A stretch of 64,000 nt of DNA from Hyaloperonospora brassicae (Eukaryota > Oomycota > Peronosporomycetes > Peronosporales > Peronosporaceae). Under the pieces are notes generated by a model that searched no databases, had not been told where the DNA came from, and saw only the letters and a program-made list of their open reading frames with translations. The stretch's first letter is position 1. The number at the start of each line of letters is the position of its first letter. Below, piece by piece: positions 1 through 10,134 of this stretch. The position numbers and the translations under genes were made by a program. Location of the stretch: contig CANTFL010001248.1 of the NCBI GenBank assembly GCA_947650285.1, forward strand, positions 62,001 to 126,000, given 5' to 3'.

Positions 1-2582
1 AAGTCGCGGCTAATAAGCGTAGCTGCATGCACAAGACCTATCTCATGGAGAAGTAATAGGGCGGAGTTGCTCGCTTTTTGATCAGGATCATAAGACCGTG
101 GTCACGACACTTTGTCGTTGGTGTCGTTCGCCGTAGAAGACTTCGTAGCATAAGTGGCGGCGGCATCAGTAAAGAATTGACATGCAAGAACGATCTACAG
201 ACAACAAGCGCATTAGGATACACGGGCAAACTTGGTAGACTCTACCATCACGTCGTAGGTTCTACATGAAGCAGAATGGGTCCCGCAGCTGGATTTGGTA
301 CAAATTCAAACAGAACGCGCTAGTACTCTATGCAAAGGTGTGCTGCATTCAGTGACTAGGCACTCAACAGAACAGTAGCCGGTGTAAATAGTCATGCAAT
401 GCGTTGTTCACGACATAGTGACGACAACTGCGCATTCAAGGACTGTTGCTGTTGAAAGGCGGCTGCATTGACTGAGCCTTGTGAGATTCAACCGGTTAAA
501 ACAGCAGGACACAGCGGATATCGGTAAGGTCTGTCATCGCGCTGGCGTCCAAACTACCGATGGGAGAAAAGTAGGTATGACCGAAGGGGGAAAGGGAGGG
601 AGGAATGAGAGCATCCAAAGGGGTCGCGCAAGATACTGACACGGACGAGATTGACAGTATCGCGAGTAGCTAACAGACGCGGGACGCAGCGGAAGACAAT
701 TCCTCCGCAGCTCTTGGACCGCAGAACGTCTGCTATCTGGCCAAGAGAGCTGGTGGAGTAGACTCTTGACGGGGAATAAATCGGACACCTTTAAGGACTG
801 CTTGTTGGTCATGAGATTCGCATTGATGCTGATTTGCGTACATGCGCGAAGGGCAGACACCAGCAGTTGATTCGGAGCTACGTCGTACACAACTACGTCT
901 AGCCAGGCGGACGCTGCAATATCGTGGTCGCTGCAATCTTGGCTGACGATGGATCTTCATCGACAGACGCGGCGCATATACCTCGTCAGCAGGCATTCGA
1001 AAGACCAGATGGTATTTGGGTGATGCGTATGAAATGCTAATACTTTGACATTGTATTGGAGATCGAGCTCACTCATCCGACGCGTTATAAATGCTGCAAC
1101 GTTGCTCGGATGCAAAAAAGAAGTGGCATTTCAAAGCTCTGGCCTGGCATCTACTGCGTCAGCATAAATTCGCGCGACAGCAGAAACTGCTTCGATTGCA
1201 GCTACAACGTTCGAGTCTCCGAACCCCAAATACCGAGGACCAGAGCCTAGTCTGCACAGGGGCTACTCACGACATGCAGGTGTTCAAGACAATGACGTCA
1301 TCACTCCGGTCTCACTATTCGGACCAAATAGTCTTCAGGCTGTCAGAACATGGTTGTAATGTTGCCAGTTCCTATCGGTGGACCGCAGCTCTGGCCGAGA
1401 GGTCCGTCAGTCTCTCGCTGGTTCGTAGGCGGTTGCGTCATGATGGTCTAGACGGGACTGAAGGTGCTGTACGCCACTCCTCATGGCTGCCGAAACTGCT
1501 TCGGCTGAGTTGTCCCGTGACCGGCGATGTTGATGCAGACGCTGGCTGCCAGCCTGATCCTGCCGCAAAGGCAGGTGCTTTTTCATTACCGGATGACGCG
1601 AGGTTGAACTTCAAGGTTTTGTCGCTCCAATACGTTCCGCATACGCCGTCATTGTGGGACCAATTTTCCCGTCCAGATGTACGATGTTTCGATTTCACTA
1701 CGTCCCCACTCCATTTCGCTACATGGTCAACTGCTGCCGATACATTAGAGGACAACTATCTGCAAGCGGCAGCACGACATGGAGCCTTCCTAAAGGGGTC
1801 ATCGCGGAGTTCATCCCGTCAGTTTCTGCAGTCTCGACCATAGCAGCACTCTGCGGGACATAAAACCCGCATCGTTGGGCACGTGCTGACCTGTAGCGAA
1901 CAGGTAGGAACAATCAGGCGCAGCTACAAGTCTGTAGGCGTCGGTTTCCGCAGCTATGACCACAGAACGGAAGAAAAACAGAATCTGAGAGCCGGACGCT
2001 CCCGGCAGCGACCGAGAAGCTGACGCACCCATTTACGCTTTTGTTGTTTGCACGACGACGACTGTCGCTCCGGGCAGAGAGCTCGACAGTCGAAACTGGC
2101 CGCACTCTCGTCGATTACTGGCTCCAAGTGCTTGTACTGCACCTGCGTCTGCCTCAGTCGTACAGGTTCGGAGGTCGCACGAGTTTGTGGGCCTCCATAA
2201 ATGACTTCCCGCCCAGCCCATTTTTTGCGCTCGTAATCCACTCGCCAATGGCACTCAACCCGACCGCTCGACCTGATCTATTGCCACGTACTGACCATGA
2301 ACAGACAAGCGCTGGGCGTCGTCTGGTCAAGCAAGACCCACTCCAGCACCCACTACGGAAAGTTTGGAATCTGGTTAGTTGAGCCAAACGCTTGCGGTAG
2401 TAATCCATACATAGAGGGGCTGGTCTAGACGGCAGTGTATGTCGAGTCCGCTGAATCCAATCGCCTTCGGCGATTCGACCACTGCACAGCTCCTCGTCAT
2501 TCCCCAATTGGCATCGCACGCACCACTTCGTCCTCCAAGCCCTTGTGTCACCTCTCGCCCACTGGGCCTTTCGTCTTCCCAA
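1..2582. other. No supported gene
   Basis: Open frames here are short, overlap on both strands and show no recognisable domain. The longest (1091-1843, plus) lacks sequence features of a real protein. I see no tRNA, rRNA or clear repeat. The last few hundred bases may hold the promoter and 5' UTR of the secreted protein starting at 2583. Confidence 0.5.
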
Positions 2583-3113
2583 ATGGCAAAGAGCTTTCTC
2601 CTACTCGCCCTCGCACTCGTTGTGGCTGCTCGCAGTCGCGTACTCTCGGCCCCGGTTGCTCCACCGACGACGGCGACGATGCGGAAAGCGACGACGCCGG
2701 ACCTGAATGTGACCTCTGTGTCGATAGCCGAGAAGCAGAGGGAGACGCAACTGTCACAGGACCTCCTCCTCGCCCAAGAAGAAAGAGCACCAAGTGACTT
2801 TGTGTCACATATGGAACATATGTTGAACACACTCGGCAAAGTTGAGTTTAGCGGTGGAATAGTGACGGATGAATTGAATGAACTTGCGATCAAAGCAACG
2901 GAGTGGCTTGAGCGAGGGGAAAATCGCCCAAGTGTCACGCCGCAAGAATATAGGCGTCTCTTGCTTCAGGCGGCCGACCAAGTAGGCGGTCATGATGTTG
3001 CTACGAAGATGGCGAACAAATACGAATTGGTGTACAACACGGAATCCCTTTCCCGTGACATCGCTTCTGACATAGGTCGGATGATGCCGGGGGGTAGACG
3101 CGGACGTCATTAG
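2583..3113 (+). CDS. Candidate secreted effector, EER motif without RXLR
   Basis: Predicted protein of 176 residues. The ATG at 2583 is chosen, rather than the upstream in-frame ATG at 2439, because it places a classic signal peptide at the N-terminus: MAKS, then a hydrophobic stretch of Leu, Ala and Val, with likely cleavage near residue 16-23. After a Thr/Ser-rich linker comes an EER at residues 66-68, where RXLR effectors carry their dEER motif. No RXLR tetrad is present. The C-terminal half is predicted helical, with a Trp at 108 (TEWLERGE) and a Tyr near 147 (NKYELVY) spaced roughly like a WY fold, and ends in a basic tail (GGRRGRH). Effectors with EER but a degenerate or absent RXLR are known from downy mildews. 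Function and host target are unknown. It could instead be an unrelated small secreted protein. It ends about 670 bp before the retrotransposon. Confidence 0.6.
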   Translation: MAKSFLLLALALVVAARSRVLSAPVAPPTTATMRKATTPDLNVTSVSIAEKQRETQLSQDLLLAQEERAPSDFVSHMEHMLNTLGKVEFSGGIVTDELNELAIKATEWLERGENRPSVTPQEYRRLLLQAADQVGGHDVATKMANKYELVYNTESLSRDIASDIGRMMPGGRRGRH

Positions 3114-3785
3114 AGTCGCTACTTTAGGCTACAACGCGTTTATGATATCGTGGAACTGCGAGCTTGCAAAACCGGTGTGAATCTGACGTTGTTTACCTAT
3201 CCTTTTGTTGTTTCTGCGTTACCTGTCGTTGTGAGGCCTGGTGCGTTTCGGTCCTTTCCCTTCACCAGCGCCTCTAGCAATAGATATTCCAGCATGGACT
3301 ACCCGAACGCGCCACCCTTATTCGACTATTTTTCGTGCTGTTGAGCCGCTGTTTTCTTTTTGTTCCGATTACGTCCATCATCCGACTTCAGTTTGCGCCG
3401 CTCTGATTTTTTCATTGTTGCATTGTCTTTCTTTGATATCAACATTAGTTTAGTCGGAATATACCATTTTTGAGTGCACATATAATCTATTACATGCAAA
3501 TGACACGAATATAAGCCGTGTCCTTGATGGTCCAATTCGTGTCTGCTGCCTCAGACCAAAAAAGATGAATTGGACAAACAAACAAAAAGCGATGAATCGA
3601 AAATGTCTTTACCCGCGGTAGCGCAGCCGGTGTCAGCAACCAGTCTTCACAATATTACGTTTATCCTTACGTAGAACAGCGGAGCAACTCTTACACACGA
3701 CAAAGTGCTCGGCAATTGGAATGACGCCAGGCGACTTCTTATTATGTTCTCAAAGACAAAAAATATCAGGGTACCTACGCATGCC
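3114..3785. other. Spacer between effector candidate and retrotransposon
   Basis: AT-rich sequence with no recognised gene. It probably contains the 3' UTR of the preceding gene. Only short unconvincing frames are seen. Confidence 0.5.
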
Positions 3786-3790
3786 TCAAT
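3786..3790. repeat. Target site duplication, left copy (TCAAT)
   Basis: The five bases TCAAT directly precede the left LTR and recur directly after the right LTR at 11588-11592, as expected for Ty3/gypsy integrase. Confidence 0.9.
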
Positions 3791-4316
3791 TGTAACGGGG
3801 TTACACGTCGGCTGGTAGCCGACGATAGGTGTGGTGCACACACGAGAGGGGGTACCCTATAAGGTAATATTAGAACACAGTGAGCGTATCAATTGTTGAA
3901 GACTGGTGTCTGTCATCAATTGATTGCAAGATCTTTTAAGAGGTTATTTAGGGCAGGTTAAATACGTTGTTCTAAGGTGTTCTTTTAGGTTAAATGAAGA
4001 AATAAAATTCAGTTCCCATTTTGATCAACAAAAGACACGTGCCTCTCTGAGGCGTCTTGCGATCGTAAGGAAGTAGCAACGCCTTGTTAAGGCAGCTACT
4101 CCTTGTGCACTTAGTGCGTTCGATTCTTTGAATCGTTTGGTCCCCCTGGAACAGGGACCGTAAGCTCTTTGAGCTGTTGACTCTCTGAGTCGGGTTCTCT
4201 GAACCACCTTTAAGCTCTCTGAGCTGTTGACTCTCTGAGTCGGGTTCTTTGAACCAAAGTTGCTCATTGAGCGTAAAGTCTTCCTCTGACTTAAGGAGCT
4301 GTGTAGCTCCGCTTCA
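3791..4316 (+). repeat. 5' LTR
   Basis: Starts TGTAACGGGGTTACACGTCG and ends TTCA. A TATA-like TATAAG lies at 3858-3863 and an AATAAA at 4001-4006. Downstream of AATAAA the LTR becomes a row of tiny inverted repeats (4041-4310), described separately. The copy is nearly identical to the 3' LTR. Confidence 0.95.
4041..4310 (+). repeat. Array of about 14 mini-hairpins in the LTR leader
   Basis: Consecutive short perfect inverted repeats, mostly 5-bp stems with 3-nt loops TCT or TTT: 4041-4053, 4081-4093, 4107-4117, 4121-4135, 4139-4159, 4163-4175, 4179-4191, 4193-4205, 4213-4225, 4229-4241, 4243-4255, 4262-4272, 4276-4292 and 4295-4310. Examples are GACTC-TCT-GAGTC and GGTTC-TCT-GAACC. A triad of hairpins is duplicated with a 50-bp period (4162-4205 and 4212-4255). 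The 3' LTR carries the same array at +7271. The position after the polyadenylation signal suggests it is transcribed as R/U5 leader RNA. Function is unknown. Confidence 0.85.
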
Positions 4317-4318
4317 CT

Positions 4319-4330
4319 TGGTAGCACTAG
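4319..4330 (+). promoter_or_regulatory. Primer binding site for minus-strand DNA
   Basis: TGGTAGCACTAG lies two bases after the 5' LTR. TGGTAGC is the complement of a tRNA 3' end ...GCTACCA, as in initiator methionine tRNAs of several eukaryotes. The tRNA identity is an inference. Confidence 0.6.
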
Positions 4331-4375
4331 TAGTCAATCTACACCTGAGTCGGTAACGACTGATCCTCTGCGAGG

Positions 4376-5395
4376 ATGGAGCAATCCACACCCCTCTCTG
4401 AGGCTCAAAAGGTCGCGCTTGATAAGCTGACCGCGGCCGTAGGCCTAGAGTATGTGGAGTTTCTAGCTGCACAGGGTCCCGATGTGCTCAATGCACGAGT
4501 CGAGGCCTTTATGCAGTATGAAACGGCCCTGTTGGGCCAGGTTCAAAACCAAGTAGCGTCGGCTATGCCGACACGCTACGTGGCTATGCCACCAGAAGAG
4601 GCTAAGCCTCGTCCCCTTCGGGTAGATGTTAAACTTTACTCCGGGAAGGAGGGGGAGAACTTGACCCTCTGGATTCGTGAGATTGAGATGGCCATGGACT
4701 CTGGTCTCATCTCACTAGAGAACCAGCGGGTCTCTTTGGCCATCTCTAAGCTCGATGGTAGAGCTAGAGAGTGGGCTTTGACGTGTGGCACGTCGGTCAA
4801 TTTGGCATTTCCCACGTGGGAATCGCTCAAGTTAGACCTCATGCGAGTTTTCTCGCCGCCTAACCAGGCATATCGCGTGCGCTCACGCTTCTTGTCTACC
4901 CGTCAGGGTAAGAGCGAGTTAACGGACTATGTCCAAGAGTTGAGAACTCTAATGGCTGCTATGCAGTCTGACCCTCTCCCTGAGACTGTCTACGTGACAG
5001 TCTTCATGGAAGGTCTCCGCACTGGCGTGGCCAGAACCGAGGTTTTTCGGGTTCATCCCTCTACCTTCGAGGAAGCTGTGAGCGTCGCTCAAAATGCTGA
5101 GCACAACTTCAAGTCGGCCAGACTTGGTTGGAATGGGTACAACCCAAGCTTTGCGAGGGCTTCGGCTTACTGTAAGCCAGAACCGATGGATCTCAGCCAT
5201 GCTGAAGATGAAGGCGAAGCGGAGCTTCATGTTGCGGAGCAACGACAGGACGTGAGGCGCTGTTACACGTGCGGAAGCACTAAACACTTGCGTCCCACTT
5301 GTCCCTTGCGTAAGCAACAACCGACTCCTATGAGTCGAAACCCCAGCCTCAACCAGAAACCTGGTATGGCACGGGGAAACGTCGACACCCAGTAG
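4376..5395 (+). CDS. gag: Gag capsid/nucleocapsid protein of the Ty3/gypsy element
   Basis: Structural protein of 339 residues that would build the cytoplasmic virus-like particle. Residues about 90-250 form the helical retrotransposon gag region (motifs LTLWIREIEMAM, GRAREWAL, YVQELRTLM, VFMEGL). A CCHC zinc knuckle for RNA binding is intact at 296-309 (C296, C299, H304, C309; spacing C-X2-C-X4-H-X4-C). The frame is uninterrupted. The start is the first ATG after the LTR and primer site. Its stop codon TAG at 5393-5395 lies inside a stem-loop that is part of the frameshift signal. The -1 frame is open from 5314 onwards and continues into pol. Confidence 0.93.
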   Translation: MEQSTPLSEAQKVALDKLTAAVGLEYVEFLAAQGPDVLNARVEAFMQYETALLGQVQNQVASAMPTRYVAMPPEEAKPRPLRVDVKLYSGKEGENLTLWIREIEMAMDSGLISLENQRVSLAISKLDGRAREWALTCGTSVNLAFPTWESLKLDLMRVFSPPNQAYRVRSRFLSTRQGKSELTDYVQELRTLMAAMQSDPLPETVYVTVFMEGLRTGVARTEVFRVHPSTFEEAVSVAQNAEHNFKSARLGWNGYNPSFARASAYCKPEPMDLSHAEDEGEAELHVAEQRQDVRRCYTCGSTKHLRPTCPLRKQQPTPMSRNPSLNQKPGMARGNVDTQ

Positions 5396-5415
5396 GCGCG
5401 GGGCGCCCTACTGGG
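5374..5415 (+). promoter_or_regulatory. Programmed -1 ribosomal frameshift signal (gag to pol)
   Basis: Slippery heptamer G GGA AAC at 5374-5380 is in the correct gag phase (X XXY YYZ). A 7-nt spacer (5381-5387) follows, then a strong hairpin: 5388-5399 pairs with 5403-5415 as 12 base pairs, with one bulged C at 5406 and a GGG loop at 5400-5402. The gag stop sits within the 5' arm. Shifting back one base at this site enters the pol frame, which stays open until the premature TGA at 5602. GGGAAAC is an established slippery site in retroviral gag-pro junctions. Use in this element is inferred. Confidence 0.85.
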
Positions 5416-8400
5416 GTAGAACTAAGTTCTGTCACATCTCTACGAGATAAAGTGAAACAGGGCTTAGCCCCACTTAGCGCTGTGCCAGCCAGCACAGAGC
5501 GTGGATACAAGCCTGGCTTGTTAGTCGCCGAGGCGACAGTAAAAGGCTTTGAGAAGCCGTGGTCGATTTTAATCGAATCAGGAGCATCATGTAACTATGC
5601 TTGACGTCGTTCCCTTGAGGGAAGTCAGCGATACGCTGAAGCGCTCAAAGCGCACGAAGGTGATTCGATCACCGTTCGTTTAGCGACTGGTAGTCGCGTC
5701 ACGGTGCCTAAAGTTCCGTTGAACTTAGGTGTGAAGTTTTTGGACTTTGACAGCATTGAACGTTGTCTCGTCCTCGATTTGGATTCGAGATATGATCTCA
5801 TCCTAGGTATGGCTTGGCTTGAACGCCATGAGCCATGGATTGATTGGAGGTCTAAGACCTTAGGCGCAACGCGCAATGTTCCTAGCGAAGCTTTGGAGAG
5901 TCATGAACCCACCTTTGCTAGGCAACAAAAGCGCTATTGGCGCGAGCCAAAAACGGAAGATGTCAATGTGCTGGACATTGGTATGTCAGAGTTATTTAAC
6001 TCGAATGTCGATGACATAAATATTGAGCGGAGCTCTTCTAACGCGTTTGGAGAGAGTTATACTCCGTTGAGTGATACTCGTTGTGATACTGAGTCACTGC
6101 ATGCGTCAAGCATGGTTGGCCTAGGGCCGAAACATCAAGAATGTAATTCCTCTGATGTAAGTGCGGTGGCACGTGAAATTACACAGAGTGAGGGCGGCCG
6201 AGGTGGCACCTCACTGAATGTCGGTAATGACATTGTTGGCGAGAGGCCAGAGTGTTCAGGGCTAGGCCCTAATGCTATAAGTGCGGTGGCACGTGAAATT
6301 ACATAGAGTGAGGGCGGCCGAGGTGGCACCTCACTAAATGTCGGTAATGACATTGTTGGCGAGAAGCCAGAGTGTTTAGGGCTAGGCCCGAATAATGTAC
6401 GTGAAGTGGTACGTGTAAATCCACTGGGTGAAGTGTTCGAGTTACGTAACACTTCATCAGATGTCGCTCAAGACATGAGCTCTCGTATAGAGCGTGCTAA
6501 GATGAATAGCAACCATGGGGACTTTGCTGTCCCGGCCTCTAAGAGGCGTAAGGTTTCTTTGAAGAAACAATCGAAGCGTAGGGTGGTGACTGTTAAGCGC
6601 CCAACGTTTAAGAAGTCACGGAGTGATAATAGTAATGATACACTGTATACACTTGTCAATGGAGTGACTGGCCATATCGATGGCAACATTAGTCTTGAGA
6701 CTCTTCCATCCGTGGATAAAATCTGTGAGCTAGACGAGATGTCTGACGGCGAATTTAGCCAAGCCTTGCACGCAGGAGGATTCTCCGAGTTAGTGGTCAT
6801 TCGGCCTGATACTGAGTTGAACTCATCCTCGTTATTGGACGAGTCTGTCCTTGAGGACACAAAGGCGGCATTGGATGCCCGTAGTGGATCCTCGATCCAA
6901 AAGGATCCTCTTGATCCGTTTTATCCTTTGGTAAAGGAATTTCAAGACGTGGTGTGTCACGACCCACCGTCTGTATTACCTCCTGACAGAGGTGTGCGTC
7001 ATGAAATTGACTTGGTTCCTGGAACTAAATACTGCGTAACACGGCAGTGGCCTTTGCCCAAGGAACAGTGTGACGTCATAGACGACTTCTTTCGTGCAAA
7101 GCACGCAGCAGGGATGGTTCGTGAGAGCAAATCTCCCCATTCCACACCGACCTTCAGTGTCAAAAAGCCCAACGGGAAGTGGCGCATTGTTCATGCTTAC
7201 AATAAGCTTAATGCGGCCACCATCCCGGCTCAGACACCAATTCCGAGGAAGGATGTTCTTCAGAACAATATGGTGGGATGTACAATGTACAGTGCGCTCG
7301 ACTTAGTCGATGGTTATTACCAGCTTCTCATGCGAGAAAGCGATATTCCGCTGACAGCGGTCAGCACTCCAAGCGGTATGCTCTGGGAGTGGCTCGTTAT
7401 GCCGCAAGGGCTATCAAATGCCCCGGCTACATTCAACCGTCTTGTGACACAATTGTTTAGACCTCACAGAGGTTATGCACAGACGTACTTTGATGACATC
7501 TTTGTCCATAGTCGTGCTATGAACGGTCGGTCAGATGTGGATAATCACATTGACCATTTACGAGCGGTGCTCGAGTGCATGCGCACGAATAAGTTGTACG
7601 CCAACGCGTCTAAGTGCATTTTTGGTGCAGAAGAGATTCCCTTTTTAGGGTGCTTTATTGGTAAGCAAGGCCTTAGAGCGGATCCCGCCAAGGTAAAAGC
7701 CATAGTTGATTGGCCGGTTCCAAAGAACCAAAAGGACTTACGTAAGTGGCTTGGTCTCGCCAATTACTTACACAAGTACAGTGCGAATTACGCAGACATG
7801 GCTCGGCCATTGACCAATCTCCTTAAAAAGGATGTAGAATGGTGCTGGACTAGCACTGAGCATGATGCTTTTCAAGCAGTCAAGGAGAGTCTCCTACATG
7901 CGCCCATATTGGCTTTGCCTGATCCTGAGCGATCTTTCAGTGTCGTCTGTGACGCATCTGACTTTGCCATAGGCAGCGCTCTGTTACAAACAGATGATGA
8001 TGGGCGGGAACGCGTTATTGCGTTTGAGTCCCGACAGCTAAAGGCTGCGGAGAAGAACTATCCTGTTCATGACAAAGAGCTACTTGCAATGAAGTATGCT
8101 CTCGTCAAATTCAGAGTTCATCTTCTTGGCTCTAAGCCGTTTGTGATCTATACAGATCATGCGTCACTACGCACTGCGACCCAGTCGCCTCACCTCTCTC
8201 AGAGAATGGCTCGTTGGCTTTCCTTCTTTGCCGAGTACAACTTCGAGGTGAAGTATAAGCCGGGCAAGCAAAATGCTTTGGCGGATGCGTTGTCACGCAG
8301 GCCTGACTATGAGCTTGCTCATGTTACGACTCTGTCGTCACCGGTCACTGACCTAATCCGCACGGCGTATGTCAAGGATGAACATTGTGTAGCCCTGCTA

Positions 8401-10134
8401 CGTGCTCTAGGGAGCGAGGAGTTTAAGGACTCGGACATAAAATTGTCGGCACGGTTACGTGCGAGGTTACATCGATATTCCATCGATCAAGGCCTGTTGT
8501 GCTATAGCACGGATGTGGAGGATACCCCTCGCATCGTTGTCCCTCATGATGAGGAGTTGAAGTATCGGATCCTCTATGAGGCACATGATACTGCGTTGAG
8601 TGGTCATCTTGGTCGTGAAAAGACCTACGGCTCTGTGAGCCAATGCTATTGGTGGCCCAAACTATACAAATGGGTGAGCACCTATGTACGTTCGTGTGAA
8701 ACGTGTCAACGGGTGAAATCCTCACCACATGCGGCAGCGCCGCTGGCTAGTTTGCCTATACCCAAAGGGTGTTGGGAGTCCATCAGTATGGACTTCCTGT
8801 TCGGTTTACCGAAGGATTCGTATGGAAATACGGGTATTGTGGTCTTTGTTGACCGTTTGAGCAAGATGGCTCATTTAGCGGCGGTGCTAGACACCATTGA
8901 TGGTGAAGGTACAGCGACGCTGTTTATCGATCGCGTGTTTCGACAACACGTTCTGCCGTTGGCAATTGTCTCTGATCGAGATTCCCGCTTCACTGGTAAG
9001 TTTTGGAAGTCTATCTTCAAGGTGCTCGGCACACGTTTGGACATGTCCACAGCGGATCATCCGCAGACCGATGGTCAAACGGAGCGCGTTAATCGTGTCA
9101 TTGGTGACATCTTGCGTAGTGTTTGCGCTGAAACACCTAAGCGTTGGAGCTCGATGCTCCCTGTCGTTGAGTTTGCGTTGAATAACGCTGTGCATGCCTC
9201 CACCGGCTACACCCCGTTCTACGTGAACGGTCTCACACACCCTCGCGTTCCGTTAACGCTACCACTACGTGGTTCAGGACTTGGTGGGGGAGGAGTTGCC
9301 GATCGGCTTGCTGATATCAGCCCTGCTACTGTTCAAAAACAGGTAAGCGAGTTTCTCGCAACGCGATTGAATGTCTTACGACATGTGCGTGACGCACTGG
9401 CTGATAGCCAAGATAAGCAGAAGGAAAAAGCAGATGCCAAAGGCAGAGGTTGTATTGAACGTTATAAGGTCGGAGACCAAGTTCTACTCAATGCTAAAAA
9501 CCTACCTACAAATGTAGTATCCGCCGTCTTCAAGACGAAGTTGCGCCCGCGCTTCATTGGACCCTTTACGGTCGTCGCAAAGAAGGGACTTGCGTATACG
9601 CTCAACCTTCCGCGCAAACTGCGCACACACCCCGTGTTCTACGTTGGCATGCTTAAGCCGTATCGGGATCCGTCCCACGTGAACTTGGAGGCGCTTGCGC
9701 CGGGTAGGTTGGCTTTGCCATCGGTTGCTGAATCCGTATCAGGAGGTCAAGCTGAGCCTCCATCCGGGCTTGGCCCAACTCCAACGCCCGAACACGAGCT
9801 CGCATTGCGTCGAACGCACTCTGGGTCAGACCCAACGTCTCACGGAGACCACTCAGCTCGAGAAGCACCTTCTCGTGCTCCTTCTTCGGTATACCGACCA
9901 CCTCCGACGCTGCTCGATGAGCAAGGGAACCGCCAATTCCATGTGGAACGACTCCTGAAACGACGTCGTCGTCAGGGTCAATACCAGTATCTGGTGAAGT
10001 GGCGAGGGTACCCGGAGTCAAAGAACTCGTGGGAATTTGAGGTACCCCTTCGGCAGGATTGCCCATACGCCGTTGATGTTTTTGAACATCGTGGAAGGGG
10101 TCATCCTTCGACCGATATCGCTTCCCACCAATAG
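5380..10134 (+). pseudogene. pol: Pol polyprotein (PR-RT-RNase H-IN-chromodomain) with two premature stops
   Basis: Read in the -1 frame relative to gag. Protease: an active-site-like IESGAS at 5575-5592 (Glu where Asp is usual), followed by ILGMAWLERHEP near 5794. Reverse transcriptase: catalytic YFDD at 7486-7497. RNase H: CDASD near 7948 and DHAS near 8155. Integrase: zinc-binding GHLG...CETC from about 8602, then the catalytic triad D8791, D8974, E9082, the last two spaced D-X35-E. Chromodomain: about 9925-10060 (YLVKWRGY at 9988). Two in-frame stops break it: TGA 5602-5604 within the protease and TAG 6304-6306. The frame from 6307 to 10134 is intact. A 120-bp (40-codon) repeat lies around 6160-6400, and its first copy has CAG where the second has TAG. 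The protein would reverse-transcribe and integrate the element, with the chromodomain guiding it to marked chromatin. This copy most likely needs help in trans or stop readthrough. Confidence 0.9.
6160..6401 (+). repeat. 120-bp in-frame tandem repeat inside pol
   Basis: Copies start at 6160 and 6280 (AGTGCGGTGGCACGTGAAAT in both), with a diverged partial third copy from 6400. The period is 120 bp, so each copy codes for 40 residues between protease and reverse transcriptase. The second copy carries the TAG stop at 6304. Confidence 0.85.

Noticed and set aside
1091..1843. 250-codon plus-strand frame
   Set aside because: Composition looks random, no domain, overlapping frames on both strands.
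4025..4327. Minus-strand frame inside the LTR (also at 11296-11661)
   Set aside because: It is a by-product of the hairpin array. The same stretch recurs because the LTR repeats.
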